The translations under genes and the position numbers were made by a program. The notes under the pieces are model-generated. The model saw nothing but the letters and a program-made list of their open reading frames with translations, did no database searches and was not told the origin of the DNA. A stretch of DNA of 64,000 nucleotides, from contig NZ_BPRE01000004.1 of NCBI RefSeq assembly GCF_022179765.1, forward strand, positions 1 through 64,000, given 5' to 3'. Of this stretch, positions 42,589 to 51,175 are shown piece after piece; position 1 is the stretch's first letter; each line of letters begins with the position of its first letter. The stretch comes from Methylorubrum suomiense (GTDB lineage: Bacteria > Pseudomonadota > Alphaproteobacteria > Rhizobiales > Beijerinckiaceae).

Positions 42589-44655
42589 TCAGGCGGCTGG
42601 CGTCACCGGGATGCGGACGAACAGCGTGGTGCCGACGCCCGGGGATGCCTCCAGCGCGAGCGTGCCGTTCAGGAGGGTCAAACGCTCGCGGATGCCCGAG
42701 AGACCCAGCCGCGGCTCCGTCGGCGTGCGCCCCACGGAAACGGCAGGGCCCGGTTCGAAGCCGACGCCATCGTCCTCGATAATGACCTGGACCTCGTTCG
42801 GGCGACGGTCGACGCAGACGCTGACGGTGGCCGCGCGGGCGTGCTTGAGGACGTTGGTGAGCGCCTCCTGCACGATCCGGTAGACCGCGCTCTCGACGGC
42901 CGCCGGGAGGCGCGACGCATCCCCGACGAACTCCAGATCGGATCTGACGCCGTGGCGCTGTCCCCACTCGCGCAGCAGCGTCGCCAGCGCCTCGCGCAGC
43001 CCGAGGTCGTCCAGGGCGGTCGGGCGCAGGTCGATGGCGGCGCGGTGAATGTCGCGCCCGATCTCGCCGGCGAGGCGCTGCAGCCACTGGATCTGCCGTC
43101 CGGCTTCGGTCGAGGTTTCATGCGCGTCGAGCAGACGTTCCAACCCCTTGAGGCCGAGCGACAGGCCGGTCACCGTCTGGCCGACCTGGTCGTGCAGCTC
43201 GCGCGCGATCCGGCGCTGTTCATTCTCTTGTGCCTCGCCGAGGCGGCGCAGCAGGTCGAGCCGCTCTGCCTCGGCCCGCTTGCGCGGCTCGATGTCCGAG
43301 ACCACGCCGTAGACGAGGCCCGCAGGGTCCCCCTGCCGAAGCCGGGGCGCTCGCCCGGTCAGGCGCACCCAGCGCGACGCCGAACCAGCCTGGAAGACCC
43401 GGAACTCCACGTCGAGGGTCTTGCCCTCGGCGAGGCTTCGCCGCACCTCCGCCGCCATCCGCTCCCGGTCGCCGGCGTCGACCGCCCGGAAGGCGATGTC
43501 GGCATCCGCGGTCATTTCGCGCCCCTCCGGCACCTCCGCTTCCCAACCCAGGAGCTCGGCGGCGCGTCGAGAGGCCGTCACGGTCTCCTCGGCCGTATCC
43601 CACCGTAGGGTGCCGAGCTCCGCGGCCTCGGCGGCGACGGCGCCCTGCTCCTCGCTCGACCGCAGGGCGAGGGCGAAGCGCGCCTGCTCGCCCGCCCTCC
43701 GCTGGGCCATGTCGCGCCCGACCAGCCCAACCAATGCGAGGCCGAGGCCGATGCTCAGCACGCTGCCGCCGGCCAGCAGGAGGTAGGAACGCGAAACCGG
43801 CGCGTTCAGCGTGGCGACCGGCATACCGAAATGCACCGACCAGCCGCCGGTGTCCTTCAGGGTGCGGTAGACGACCTCGACGTCCGGCCCTTCCAGCGTC
43901 GATCCGGTGTAGAAGCCCTGCGGCTCCCGCCGGATCGCCGCCAGCAGGGCGGCGCCGGCGGGGTGGCCGAGTTCCTCCGCCTCCGCCCGGGTGCGTGCGA
44001 TGGTGTTGCCCGCCGCATCGACGATGGTCCCGACCCAGCCCTCCGGCGCGCCCGCGTCGCGAAGGATCGCGCTGACCGCGCTCGTGGCGAGACCGACCGA
44101 GAGGACGTGGCGGAGCGTTCCGTCTCGGACGACCGGCACCCGCAGCGCGACGAGGCGCTTGCCCGAGATCGGCCCGAGCGGCCCGATCCCGCCGACCACC
44201 GGCCGCCCCGTCCGTACCACCGCATCGAAGCTCGCGCGGTCGGCGGTGGGTCCGAGCTCGTCGTCGAGGGAGCGGAGCAGGTTGACGACCTGGACGCCGT
44301 CGGGACCGGCGAGCTCGACGGTCTCCCAGAGCGGGTGCTCCCGCCTCAGTCGCTCGGCCTCGGCATAGAAGGCGGCGAGGTCCGGCCGGTCGAGGCTCGC
44401 CGAGGCGGCCTCGGCTCGGAGGACCGCGATCTGCGTGGCGATGTCGGAGGCGACGCGCTCGGCCACCCGGGCCGCGCTCGCCACGGCGGCGCTGCGGGTC
44501 AGTGCACGTTGCTGCTGCGCCATGAGCGTCGCCACCCAGCCGCTGAGCAGCAGCACGGGAATGGCGGCCGCCACCGCGAGCGCGACGAAGGTCCTGCCGT
44601 TGCCGCGATGGATCTCGGGGCGGCCGGCATCGCCGTTCTCACGTCCGGCGGACAT
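42589..44655 (-). CDS. Membrane sensor histidine kinase, HisKA_3 type
   Basis: A protein of 688 residues. A first membrane helix (about 23-45) and a second (about 290-315) enclose a periplasmic sensor of Cache type. A PAS-like domain with its PAC motif follows (to about 470). The HisKA_3 dimerisation helix holds the phospho-acceptor His (ENEQRRIARELHDQVGQT), and the HATPase domain has the N, G1 and G2 boxes (EALTNVLKHA, EDDGVGF, LGLSGIRER). The start at 44655 was chosen because the longer frame overlaps the upstream gene. Confidence 0.92.
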   Translation of the reverse strand: MSAGRENGDAGRPEIHRGNGRTFVALAVAAAIPVLLLSGWVATLMAQQQRALTRSAAVASAARVAERVASDIATQIAVLRAEAASASLDRPDLAAFYAEAERLRREHPLWETVELAGPDGVQVVNLLRSLDDELGPTADRASFDAVVRTGRPVVGGIGPLGPISGKRLVALRVPVVRDGTLRHVLSVGLATSAVSAILRDAGAPEGWVGTIVDAAGNTIARTRAEAEELGHPAGAALLAAIRREPQGFYTGSTLEGPDVEVVYRTLKDTGGWSVHFGMPVATLNAPVSRSYLLLAGGSVLSIGLGLALVGLVGRDMAQRRAGEQARFALALRSSEEQGAVAAEAAELGTLRWDTAEETVTASRRAAELLGWEAEVPEGREMTADADIAFRAVDAGDRERMAAEVRRSLAEGKTLDVEFRVFQAGSASRWVRLTGRAPRLRQGDPAGLVYGVVSDIEPRKRAEAERLDLLRRLGEAQENEQRRIARELHDQVGQTVTGLSLGLKGLERLLDAHETSTEAGRQIQWLQRLAGEIGRDIHRAAIDLRPTALDDLGLREALATLLREWGQRHGVRSDLEFVGDASRLPAAVESAVYRIVQEALTNVLKHARAATVSVCVDRRPNEVQVIIEDDGVGFEPGPAVSVGRTPTEPRLGLSGIRERLTLLNGTLALEASPGVGTTLFVRIPVTPAA

Positions 44656-45031
44656 GTGGGGGCAACCGATCAGGCGGGGCCGTGGCGGACGTTCCCGCCG
44701 GTGAGACCGGCCGAGCCATGCTCTCCACCACAGGGTCGGCCGCGACCGCGCTGCCCTCGACAGGCATGCCGGCCATGCCGTCATCCCTCAGCACGCGCGG
44801 GTCGGTCACCGTCTGCTCGTCGCCGAGGAGGCGACGTCCCGACGCGATCACCTGCAGGACTTGGCGGTCGCCCCCGGTGGCGGCGTTCCGTTCCAGGTCC
44901 CGCAGCCGTTCGACAAGGTTCGGCGGCGCGGCCGCACAGTCCTGCAAGCCCGCCTCGACCAGGGCGGTGACCACCCGTTCGAGGCTCCCGAAGGTCCGGC
45001 CCTCGAACGAGTGGGGTCGCTTCCGTCCCAT
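44639..45031 (-). CDS. Hypothetical protein
   Basis: This 130-residue frame has a helical, protein-like first half (SLERVVTALVEAGLQDCAAAPPNLVERLRDLER) and a disordered C-terminal part. It overlaps the start of the kinase gene by 17 bases, so it may be cotranscribed with it. I know no family. Confidence 0.45.
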   Translation of the reverse strand: MGRKRPHSFEGRTFGSLERVVTALVEAGLQDCAAAPPNLVERLRDLERNAATGGDRQVLQVIASGRRLLGDEQTVTDPRVLRDDGMAGMPVEGSAVAADPVVESMARPVSPAGTSATAPPDRLPPHVRRT

Positions 45032-45114
45032 CGCCTCTCCGCCGCCTTCCCGACGGTCCTCAAATTTCTGCCTTAGGGCCAGGGAAACCAGGGGTCGAGA
45101 GAAAGGTCCGCGAC

Positions 45115-45330
45115 CTAGACCAAGTTCGGGTCAACCGCCCCGTTCCGGGTCGCGGGGCCGCGAGCCGTCACGGCCGGATGGGGAACTCGCTCGGCGAAGT
45201 CCCAGGTCGATCCATCGTAACCCTCGTACCAGGCCCGGCGCTCGCGGGAGTCGGCCGGATGGGGGCAGGCATCCCGCGGTCGCCCGAGAGCCCGGGCGCG
45301 GGATCCCTGCATGATGACGTCCATGAGCAT
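45115..45330 (-). CDS. RMF/CrpP-like small protein
   Basis: The 71 residues contain the pattern GSRARALGRPRDACPHPADS, then RRAWYEGYD. This matches the short ribosome-modulation-factor/CrpP fold (G..A...G....CPY....R..W..G). RMF dimerises ribosomes in stationary phase; the CrpP branch has been linked to fluoroquinolone tolerance, though that is disputed. ATG 45330 has a GGAGGGA box; later in-frame ATGs would also give a complete domain. Function here is inferred only from the pattern. Confidence 0.6.
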   Translation of the reverse strand: MLMDVIMQGSRARALGRPRDACPHPADSRERRAWYEGYDGSTWDFAERVPHPAVTARGPATRNGAVDPNLV

Positions 45331-45516
45331 CGCCACTCCCTCCACCGCCTCGACGTTTACGAAGTGGCTTCGAGTAGCGCCCGTATCCTAGCTGGCGACA
45401 AGCGGTTTCGCCGGGCGCTGCCGTTCTCACCGACGCCTGTCAGGTTCATCCCGACACCGCCCGGGCGCTGGAATGCTTGGGCGTGGCCCCGCGGACACGG
45501 GACCATGCATCGGGGG

Positions 45517-46023
45517 TCAGGAGTTCTTGTTGTACTTGAACTCGGGCGCGTTCTTCAGTGCGTCCTTGTCGGTGTCGACCATCGCCTTGAGCTTGCCGTC
45601 CGCCTTGTGCAGGAAGATCGACGAGGGGTCGACCAGCACGTAGCGCTCGCCCATGCCGAGGAAGCCGCCGACGCTGACGACGACACCGGTGACCGTCTTG
45701 CCGTTGTCGATGACGAGATCCTCGACCTCGCCGATGGTCTCGTTCTTGTTGTTGTAGAGGTTCTTGCCGACGAGCTTCGACGAGGTCACCTCGGCCGGCT
45801 TGGCGGTGACGAACTTGATCTTGGCGGTCGCGGTGTCGGCCATGGTCATTCCGCCCACGCCGCCTGCCGAGGTCGGCATCGCGGTGCCGGCCGGCGGCGT
45901 TTTCATCTGGTTGGTCTGGGCGTCGGCTGGCGGCTGGGCCGCCTTGTCCTGTGCGAGCGCGGGGCCGGCGAGCACGGAACTCGCGAGGAAGACGCCGAGT
46001 GCGAGGTTCTTCATCGGTTTCAC
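45517..46023 (-). CDS. Exported PRC-barrel domain protein
   Basis: A 168-residue protein with a Sec signal ([19 protein letters not shown]), a disordered linker of about 45 residues, and a C-terminal PRC-barrel (SSKLVGKNLYNNKNETIGEVEDLVID ... GVVVSVGGFLGMGERYVLVD). Exported PRC-barrel proteins are frequent in Methylobacterium and often occur with stress genes. Either the ATG at 46023 or the one at 46014 may start it. Confidence 0.85.
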   Translation of the reverse strand: MKPMKNLALGVFLASSVLAGPALAQDKAAQPPADAQTNQMKTPPAGTAMPTSAGGVGGMTMADTATAKIKFVTAKPAEVTSSKLVGKNLYNNKNETIGEVEDLVIDNGKTVTGVVVSVGGFLGMGERYVLVDPSSIFLHKADGKLKAMVDTDKDALKNAPEFKYNKNS

Positions 46024-46133
46024 CTTTCTATGCTGACGTGGGCTCGACCCGTCCCGAGGTCGGACCGGCGCACGCCGAGGGAGTCGGGAACGGGTGGCGA
46101 CCCGGCGGGAATGCCGGGTCTCCTCGACGAAGG

Positions 46134-46556
46134 TCAGTAGCCGCAGGTGCAGTAGGAGCCGCGGGCGCCGTACCCGTATCCGACCGGGGCATAACCGTAG
46201 CCGCCGTATCCCCCGTAGTAGGCCGGCCGGACCGCCGTTGCGGCGAGGCCGAGCCCGAGGCCGGCAGCCAGGCCGAGACCGGGATAGCCGCGGCGGTAGC
46301 CGTAGCGTCGCCCGTAGCCGTAGCGCGGACCTCCGAAGCCGACGCGACGGTACCCGCCGAAGCCGCGGCGATAGCCACGGAAGCCGACCGAACGGTGCCC
46401 ACGGAAGCCGTGGCGGACGCCTCGGAAGCCGCCGTGGTGGCCGGCGAAGCCGCCGTGGTGGAAGCCATGGCCCCTGCCGAAGGGCCGCGCCTCGCTCGAC
46501 GGCGAGAACAGTACCAGGCTCGATACGGCCGCGATGGCCAGTGCGAGACGTTTCAT
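46134..46556 (-). CDS. Exported Gly/Tyr/Arg-rich low-complexity protein
   Basis: A 140-residue protein with a signal peptide (LALAIAAVSSLVLFSPSSEA). The mature part is rich in His-Gly, Arg-Gly-Tyr and Gly-Tyr repeats, with a central hydrophobic stretch (GLGLAAGLGLGLAATAV), and ends CTCGY. Such proteins are common in Rhizobiales; the repeats may bind metals or assemble in the envelope. No enzyme motif. Confidence 0.75.
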   Translation of the reverse strand: MKRLALAIAAVSSLVLFSPSSEARPFGRGHGFHHGGFAGHHGGFRGVRHGFRGHRSVGFRGYRRGFGGYRRVGFGGPRYGYGRRYGYRRGYPGLGLAAGLGLGLAATAVRPAYYGGYGGYGYAPVGYGYGARGSYCTCGY

Positions 46557-46915
46557 CGGATTTCAGCTCCGTGATGGTGGTGGCTGACCCTTGCGGGCCA
46601 CGACCGTGACGGGTTCGACGGGGGACCTATGCCTTGGCCCTCGGGCCGGACGTCGCTGCGCCGGACCGCCGGGGACGCTCGGGCTCGGCGTCCCTCTCCC
46701 CGCTCATCGGGTGATCTGTGGCATCGTGGGTGGGCGCGCAGTCGGAGAAGACCGCATTCCTGTCGGGACAAACCTGACACGCCCCTGGGCGCCGCCTCGG
46801 GGTCGGCTTGCGCGGCCGGTTTGGTTCACGAAAGCTTAAACCGGAGCCGCCGACCCTGTAGCCATCTTGCGGGCGGCGGCTCCGGTCCGACCGATCACAG
46901 GGACGAGGGAGAGAC
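46557..46915. other. Intergenic, no supported gene
   Basis: Several overlapping frames exist on the reverse strand, but none has a clear start signal and natural composition together. I leave the stretch unassigned. Confidence 0.45.
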
Positions 46916-47161
46916 ATGAGGGCAGCCATCGTTCGGAAGGCTCGGCTCGCTTGGGGAAGACGGCCGGAGACCGGAAGCGCGGCCGGCACGGGCGACGCCC
47001 AGGTGCCGACGGTCCCGGCGGATGTGTCCATCGAGGACTGGGCACGCCTCGGCGGTGGCCTGGCATCGGCCGACGCCGACCTTCAATGCGTCCTTGGCGG
47101 CACTGCCACTGGCGGCCGCGGCATCCGATATCCCGGTTATGTCGTGTCGCCATCGCCATGA
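46916..47161 (+). CDS. Possible small hypothetical protein
   Basis: An 81-residue frame whose ATG has a good GAGGGAGAG box. The middle (VPADVSIEDWARLGGGLASADADLQ) is protein-like, while the end is not. It could be a truncated or frameshifted gene. Low confidence. Confidence 0.3.
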   Translation: MRAAIVRKARLAWGRRPETGSAAGTGDAQVPTVPADVSIEDWARLGGGLASADADLQCVLGGTATGGRGIRYPGYVVSPSP

Positions 47162-47345
47162 CACCGGATCGGGCCAGTCGGTCCTGCAGGCCCCGTCGAC
47201 CTGCCGACGGTGGCGGCGCTGGCTAAGCGAGCTGCCGGGTCCGGCCAACGACAACGGCGCCACCTCGTGGCCGCTTTGGGCCGCGTGCGGGATGGCGGTG
47301 GGTCTGCTCCTGCTCGTCGGCCTGGCCGGTATCCTCGCGTCCTGA
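47139..47345 (+). CDS. Possible small single-span membrane protein
   Basis: This 68-residue frame ends in one strong hydrophobic helix (LWAACGMAVGLLLLVGLAGILA). It is preceded by PANDNG, a motif often seen in short alphaproteobacterial proteins. The start is weak. It overlaps the preceding doubtful frame. Confidence 0.35.
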   Translation: MSCRHRHDTGSGQSVLQAPSTCRRWRRWLSELPGPANDNGATSWPLWAACGMAVGLLLLVGLAGILAS

Positions 47346-47421
47346 TGCCGGTCGTTCGCGAGCGCCGACGGTCTAGCCCGATTCGCACGTCCCGGAGCGA
47401 ACCGGCCGAAGGAGATCTATC

Positions 47422-47589
47422 ATGTCACGTTCCATGCTTCGCAAAGGCCACTGGCGGCAACTCGCCTTCGGGCCATGCCCTGCGGCTCCGCGCGCGTCCG
47501 ATCTGGTCCTGGCCGTCGTCGCGACGTCCTTGCTCGCGAGCCTCTGCCTGCTGGCGGCGGCCAACGTCGCTGCCGACCTGGCAGGCTGA
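47422..47589 (+). CDS. Small single-span membrane protein
   Basis: A 55-residue frame with a GAAGGAG box 7-8 bases before its ATG. Basic N-terminus, then a hydrophobic helix (LVLAVVATSLLASLCLLAAANVA). It has the look of a real microprotein but no known family. It lies before the glutaredoxin fusion gene and in the same direction. Confidence 0.45.
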   Translation: MSRSMLRKGHWRQLAFGPCPAAPRASDLVLAVVATSLLASLCLLAAANVAADLAG

Positions 47590-47712
47590 CCGTCGCGGGT
47601 TTCGGCCGGCCTCCCGGACGGAACCGGCGGACGCGTCACCGCCGCCCGTGCCGGATACGACGGTTCGCGGGTTGTCCCTCTAACGGGACCACCGGCAACA
47701 AGGAGACGATCC

Positions 47713-48459
47713 ATGCTCGACACCACCCGCAGGGCAACCGTCTACCGCATGGTGATGGAGAAGCACGTCTGCCCCTACGGCCTGAAGACCAAGGACCTGC
47801 TCGAACGCGAGGGCTTCACGGTCGACGACCACTGGCTGACCACGCGCGAGGAGACCGACGCCTTCAAGGCGGAGCACGGCGTGAAGACCACGCCGCAGAC
47901 TTTCATCGGCGGGCGGCGCATCGGCGGCTACGACGACCTGCGGCGCCACCTCGGCAAGGAGGTCAAGGATCCCGACGCGACGAGCTACACGCCAGTCGTC
48001 GCCGTGTTCGCAATGACCGCCCTGATGGCGTTGGCGGCGAGCTACGCGGCCTACGGGACGCCGCTGACGATGCGTGCAGGCGAGTGGTTCATCGCCTTCA
48101 GCATGTGCGTGCTGGCCATCTTGAAGCTGCAGGACGTCGAGTCCTTTTCCTCGATGTTCCTGGGCTACGACCTGCTCGCCCGGCGTTGGGTCCGCTACGC
48201 CTACGCCTACCCCTTCTGCGAGGCGCTGGCCGGCGTGCTGATGGTGGCGGGCGCCCTGGACTGGCTTTCGATCCCGGTGGCCCTTTTCATCGGCACGGTC
48301 GGCGCCGTCTCGGTGGTCAAGGCGGTCTACGTCGACAAGCGCGAAATCAAATGCGCCTGCGTCGGCGGCTCGGGAAGCGTGCCGCTCGGCTTCGTCTCGT
48401 TGACCGAGAACCTGATGATGGTCGCGATGGCCGTCTGGATGCTGGTTGCCCACCACTGA
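47713..48459 (+). CDS. Glutaredoxin-membrane (MauE/DoxX-like) fusion protein
   Basis: This 248-residue protein has an N-terminal glutaredoxin domain of about 85 residues with the active-site CPYG at 20-23 and the GSH-site TPQTFIGG. It is followed by four membrane helices of the MauE/DoxX type. Near the C-terminal side is a KCACVGG motif between helices. MauE-like proteins pass electrons to periplasmic disulfides, so this fusion may take reducing power from glutathione across the membrane. It is complete, and the combination is informative. Confidence 0.8.
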   Translation: MLDTTRRATVYRMVMEKHVCPYGLKTKDLLEREGFTVDDHWLTTREETDAFKAEHGVKTTPQTFIGGRRIGGYDDLRRHLGKEVKDPDATSYTPVVAVFAMTALMALAASYAAYGTPLTMRAGEWFIAFSMCVLAILKLQDVESFSSMFLGYDLLARRWVRYAYAYPFCEALAGVLMVAGALDWLSIPVALFIGTVGAVSVVKAVYVDKREIKCACVGGSGSVPLGFVSLTENLMMVAMAVWMLVAHH

Positions 48460-48471
48460 GCGGAGGCCGCG

Positions 48472-48612
48472 ATAGCCCCGTCCTGGCTGCACATCCTCGC
48501 AGCGTCATGCCTGCTGCTCGGCGCGGCATGCTCCATCGTTGTCGCCCATGACAATGGGCCACAACATGCTGACGTCGTGGACGCCGCTGCTAGATCCGCT
48601 TCCTCCTACTGA
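48472..48612 (+). pseudogene. Possible N-terminal remnant of a membrane protein
   Basis: In the same frame as the preceding gene but after its stop, a stretch without start codon reads SWLHILAASCLLLGAACSIVVAHD and soon ends. The style recalls the first helix of DUF4396-type membrane proteins. It lies about 80 bases left of the insertion sequence. Weak evidence. Confidence 0.25.
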
Positions 48613-48688
48613 GCAGACCTCTGGGCCGGCACGCTTGAATGTCCGCAAGGGGTCAGGAGTTCGCACTCAACTTGTTCGGCTGTGCGCC

Positions 48689-50236
48689 GATTCTGTTGAA
48701 AAACTCGGGTGTTGCGGCGGTAATCGTGAGGTGATTCACTCCTGTCGAGAGACGGAGATCAAAGCAGATGATGGGACCTCGGCAAGTCGAGCAGGGTGCC
48801 TTGTTCTACGAGTTCTCGCTCGATACCCACGTTCCCGCCGACCATCTGCTGCGCGCCATCGATCGCTTCGTCGACCTGTCGGGCCTGCGCGCGCACCTGC
48901 GGCCCTTCTACAGCACGACGGGCCGGCCTTCGGTCGATCCCGAACTGATGATCCGCATGCTGCTCGTCGGCTACTGCTTCGGCATCCGCTCCGAGCGCCG
49001 CTTGTGCGAGGAGGTGCACCTCAACCTCGCCTACCGCTGGTTCTGCCGACTCGGATTGGAAGGCGCGGTGCCCGACCACTCGACCTTCTCGAAGAACCGC
49101 CACGGCCGTTTCCGCGACAGCGACCTGCTGCGCGAGGTGTTCGAGATCACCGTGCAACGCTGCATCGACGCGGGGCTCGTGGGTGGTGAGGGCTTCGCGG
49201 TTGACGCTAGCCTGATCCGAGCCGACGCCAACAAGCAGCGCTCTGCGGACGCTTCTGAGTCCGTCGATTGGGACGACTTGGCCCGGACCCGCCGGTCGGT
49301 GCGCGAGTACCTCGACACCCTCGACGAGGCTGCCTGGGGAGCCGCAAGCGAGAGCACGCCAAAGTTTATTTCCCGCTCCGACCCGGCGGCGCAGTGGACG
49401 GGCGCGATGAAGGGCCATGCCTTCTTCGCCTACGCCACCAACTACCTGATCGACCTTGACCACGCCGTGATCGTCGACGTCGAGGCCAGCCGCGCCATCC
49501 GGCAGGCGGAGGTCGGGGCGGCCCGTACCATGGTCGCGCGCACGCAGGATCGCTTTGGGCTATGGCCGGCGCGGCTTGCGGCGGACAGCGCCTACGGCTC
49601 GGCCGAACACCTCGCCTGGCTGGTGCACGAGCGTGGGATCGAGCCGCACATCCCTGTCTTCGACAAGTCCGAGCGCAGCGACGGCACCTTCAGCCGGTCA
49701 GCCTTCACGTACGACCCTGAAGCCGACGTCTACACTTGCCCGGCCGGCAAACCGCTGCGGCAACGCCAAAAGGTCTACCGGACGCCGCCCCCGCTGGTCG
49801 ATGCGGATGGGATGATGCGCTACCACGCCAGCAAGCGTGACTGCGACGCCTGCGCCCTGAAGCCTCGGTGCTGTCCCAACGCACCCGCCCGCAAGATCCC
49901 CCGCTCGATCCACGAAGGTGCTCGGCAGATGGCGCGCGACATCTGTGCCTCGGAGGAGGGCCGCACCTCACGGCGGGAGCGCAAGAAGGTCGAGATGCTG
50001 TTTGCCCACCTCAAGCGGATCCTGAAGCTGGATCGACTCCGGCTACGGGGGCCGAACGGTGCTCGGGACGAGTTCCACCTCGCCGCGGCAGCCCAGAACC
50101 TCAGGAAGCTCGCCAAGCTGATCCCGGTGCCGCAGCCGAGCCCGGCCTGATCGGCCGGGGCCACCCTCTCATCCAGCCGCCGCGCTCGTCCGACCTGCAC
50201 CCGATCCAACTAGACCGCGAGTTTTTCAACGAAATC
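48689..50236. mobile_element. IS1182-like insertion sequence, complete
   Basis: The element is about 1548 bp. Its ends carry inverted repeats with an identical 13-bp block (GTTGAAAAACTCG at 48695-48707; its complement at 50218-50230) and a partly matching outer part (GATT at both tips). The 4-bp sequence CGCC flanks both tips (48685-48688 and 50237-50240), as expected for a target duplication. One intact transposase gene fills it, so it is probably a recent arrival. Confidence 0.85.
48768..50150 (+). CDS. IS1182-family transposase
   Basis: A protein of 460 residues. The N-terminal part (FSLDTHVPADHLLRAIDRFVDLS ... GRPSVDPELMIRMLLVGYCFGIRSERRLCEEVHLNLAYRWFC) is typical of IS5/IS1182-type transposases. 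A DDE-type core follows, with DASLIRAD, the LAADSAYGS box and the late RKKVEMLFAHLKR box carrying the catalytic Glu. A cysteine cluster (CDACALKPRCCP) sits before the last domain. No frameshift or stop is seen. Confidence 0.92.
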   Translation: MMGPRQVEQGALFYEFSLDTHVPADHLLRAIDRFVDLSGLRAHLRPFYSTTGRPSVDPELMIRMLLVGYCFGIRSERRLCEEVHLNLAYRWFCRLGLEGAVPDHSTFSKNRHGRFRDSDLLREVFEITVQRCIDAGLVGGEGFAVDASLIRADANKQRSADASESVDWDDLARTRRSVREYLDTLDEAAWGAASESTPKFISRSDPAAQWTGAMKGHAFFAYATNYLIDLDHAVIVDVEASRAIRQAEVGAARTMVARTQDRFGLWPARLAADSAYGSAEHLAWLVHERGIEPHIPVFDKSERSDGTFSRSAFTYDPEADVYTCPAGKPLRQRQKVYRTPPPLVDADGMMRYHASKRDCDACALKPRCCPNAPARKIPRSIHEGARQMARDICASEEGRTSRRERKKVEMLFAHLKRILKLDRLRLRGPNGARDEFHLAAAAQNLRKLAKLIPVPQPSPA

Positions 50237-50240
50237 CGCC

Positions 50241-50414
50241 ATTTCCAGACCTTCCTATTTGTGCGGCGGCAGGTCCGTTGTTGATGCTTAAGAGGACCTG
50301 CATCTGAAAGCGTGGCTTTGAAGCGCCTGGTCCGACGGGGGATGCCGGGCTGGTTCGCCCGAACCGGAGATTCACATCGAGACCGGAGCCCAGCAGGACG
50401 GCTCGCTGAAAATA
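50241..50414. other. Intergenic between the IS and the ArsR-type gene
   Basis: The stretch right of the insertion sequence holds no supported gene. The operator-like repeat before the repressor gene begins at 50415. Confidence 0.45.
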
Positions 50415-50432
50415 CATTAGAAGCACCTAAAT
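50415..50432. promoter_or_regulatory. Operator-like inverted repeat before bigR-like gene
   Basis: CATTAG-AAGCAC-CTAAAT lies about 33-50 bases before the repressor start codon. A near-identical sequence with the same 6-base spacing (AATTAG-AAGTCA-CTAATT, then TAAGC-like flank in both) occurs before the YeeE-TauE-Blh operon at 57516. I infer a shared binding site of the ArsR-type repressor. Confidence 0.6.
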
Positions 50433-50464
50433 AAGCCAGTCCTAACGTTCTGGAATTTGGACTC

Positions 50465-50788
50465 ATGAATGTCGTGACGCCGACCGACCTGCTGCGCCTC
50501 CAAGACAAGGCGGCTGACGCCGCGCGCCTGTTGCGGCTCCTCGCCAACGAGAAGCGCCTGCTCATCCTGTGCCTGCTGGTCGCCCGCGGAGAGATGGACG
50601 TAACGAGCCTCGCCGAGGCGGTCGAGCTCAGCCAGTCGGCCCTGTCGCAGCACCTCGCCAAGCTCCGTGAGGATGGGCTCGTCGCGTTCCGCCGCGAGAG
50701 CCAGACCCTGTTCTATCGGCTGGAGGACCCCAGGGCCGCGCGGCTGCTGGCGACCTTGAAGGACATCTTCTGCCCGGACATGGGCTGA
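50465..50788 (+). CDS. bigR: ArsR-family repressor, BigR/SqrR-like (sulfide/persulfide sensor)
   Basis: A winged-helix protein of 107 residues. It has no metal-binding CxC motif in the recognition region. It has exactly two cysteines, C36 (RLLILCLLV) and C103 (IFCPDMG), at the places used by BigR and SqrR to form an intramolecular disulfide or tetrasulfide on contact with persulfide, which releases DNA. The DNA-reading helix is SQSALSQHLAKLRED. Genes of the known BigR regulon (persulfide dioxygenase, YeeE/YedE, TauE, rhodanese) lie 7-10 kb away in this window. Confidence 0.82.
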   Translation: MNVVTPTDLLRLQDKAADAARLLRLLANEKRLLILCLLVARGEMDVTSLAEAVELSQSALSQHLAKLREDGLVAFRRESQTLFYRLEDPRAARLLATLKDIFCPDMG

Positions 50789-50941
50789 GCGCACGGGCCC
50801 TTACGCACGCAGCCTTGACCTCTCTCGGGTAAACAAATGGGCTGGAGAGCGCGTCAGGGGTTGTGCGCCATCCACCACAGCTTTTAATTATTCCAAACCT
50901 AATATGCATTCCGTCCCTCGGTCGGCCTCCTATCATCCGTC

Positions 50942-51145
50942 GTGAAGATGTCCGGCAAGAAGTCCTCTCCGATCCATCACCTGAAGCGCTATGCCGGCTG
51001 CCGGCTGTTCGACCCCGAGAACCGGGTCTACCTTTCCGCGGAGGACCTGGAGCGCCTCATTCGGCAGGGCATACGGGTCAGCGTCCGTGAGGTGGAAACG
51101 GGGCAGGACGTGACCGACGCGGTGGTCCGCCCGAACCTGCAATAG
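50942..51145 (+). CDS. PHA/PHB accumulation regulator DNA-binding domain protein
   Basis: This 67-residue protein is almost only the domain found at the N-terminus of PhaR: KRYAGCRLFDPENRVYLSAEDLERLIRQG, then VREVETGQDVTDAVV. Full PhaR proteins are about three times as long, so this is a short, stand-alone form. It may bind DNA but lacks the part that senses polymer granules. Its role here is unknown. Confidence 0.75.
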   Translation: MKMSGKKSSPIHHLKRYAGCRLFDPENRVYLSAEDLERLIRQGIRVSVREVETGQDVTDAVVRPNLQ

Positions 51146-51175
51146 CCCTTTGTCGGTCGGATAGCCGGGGCGGCG

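Noticed and set aside
50881..50915. A third BigR-like operator before the PhaR-domain gene
   Set aside because: The stretch is AT-rich and has ATTAT and CTAAT, but the spacing is 7 instead of 6 and the left half-site does not match.
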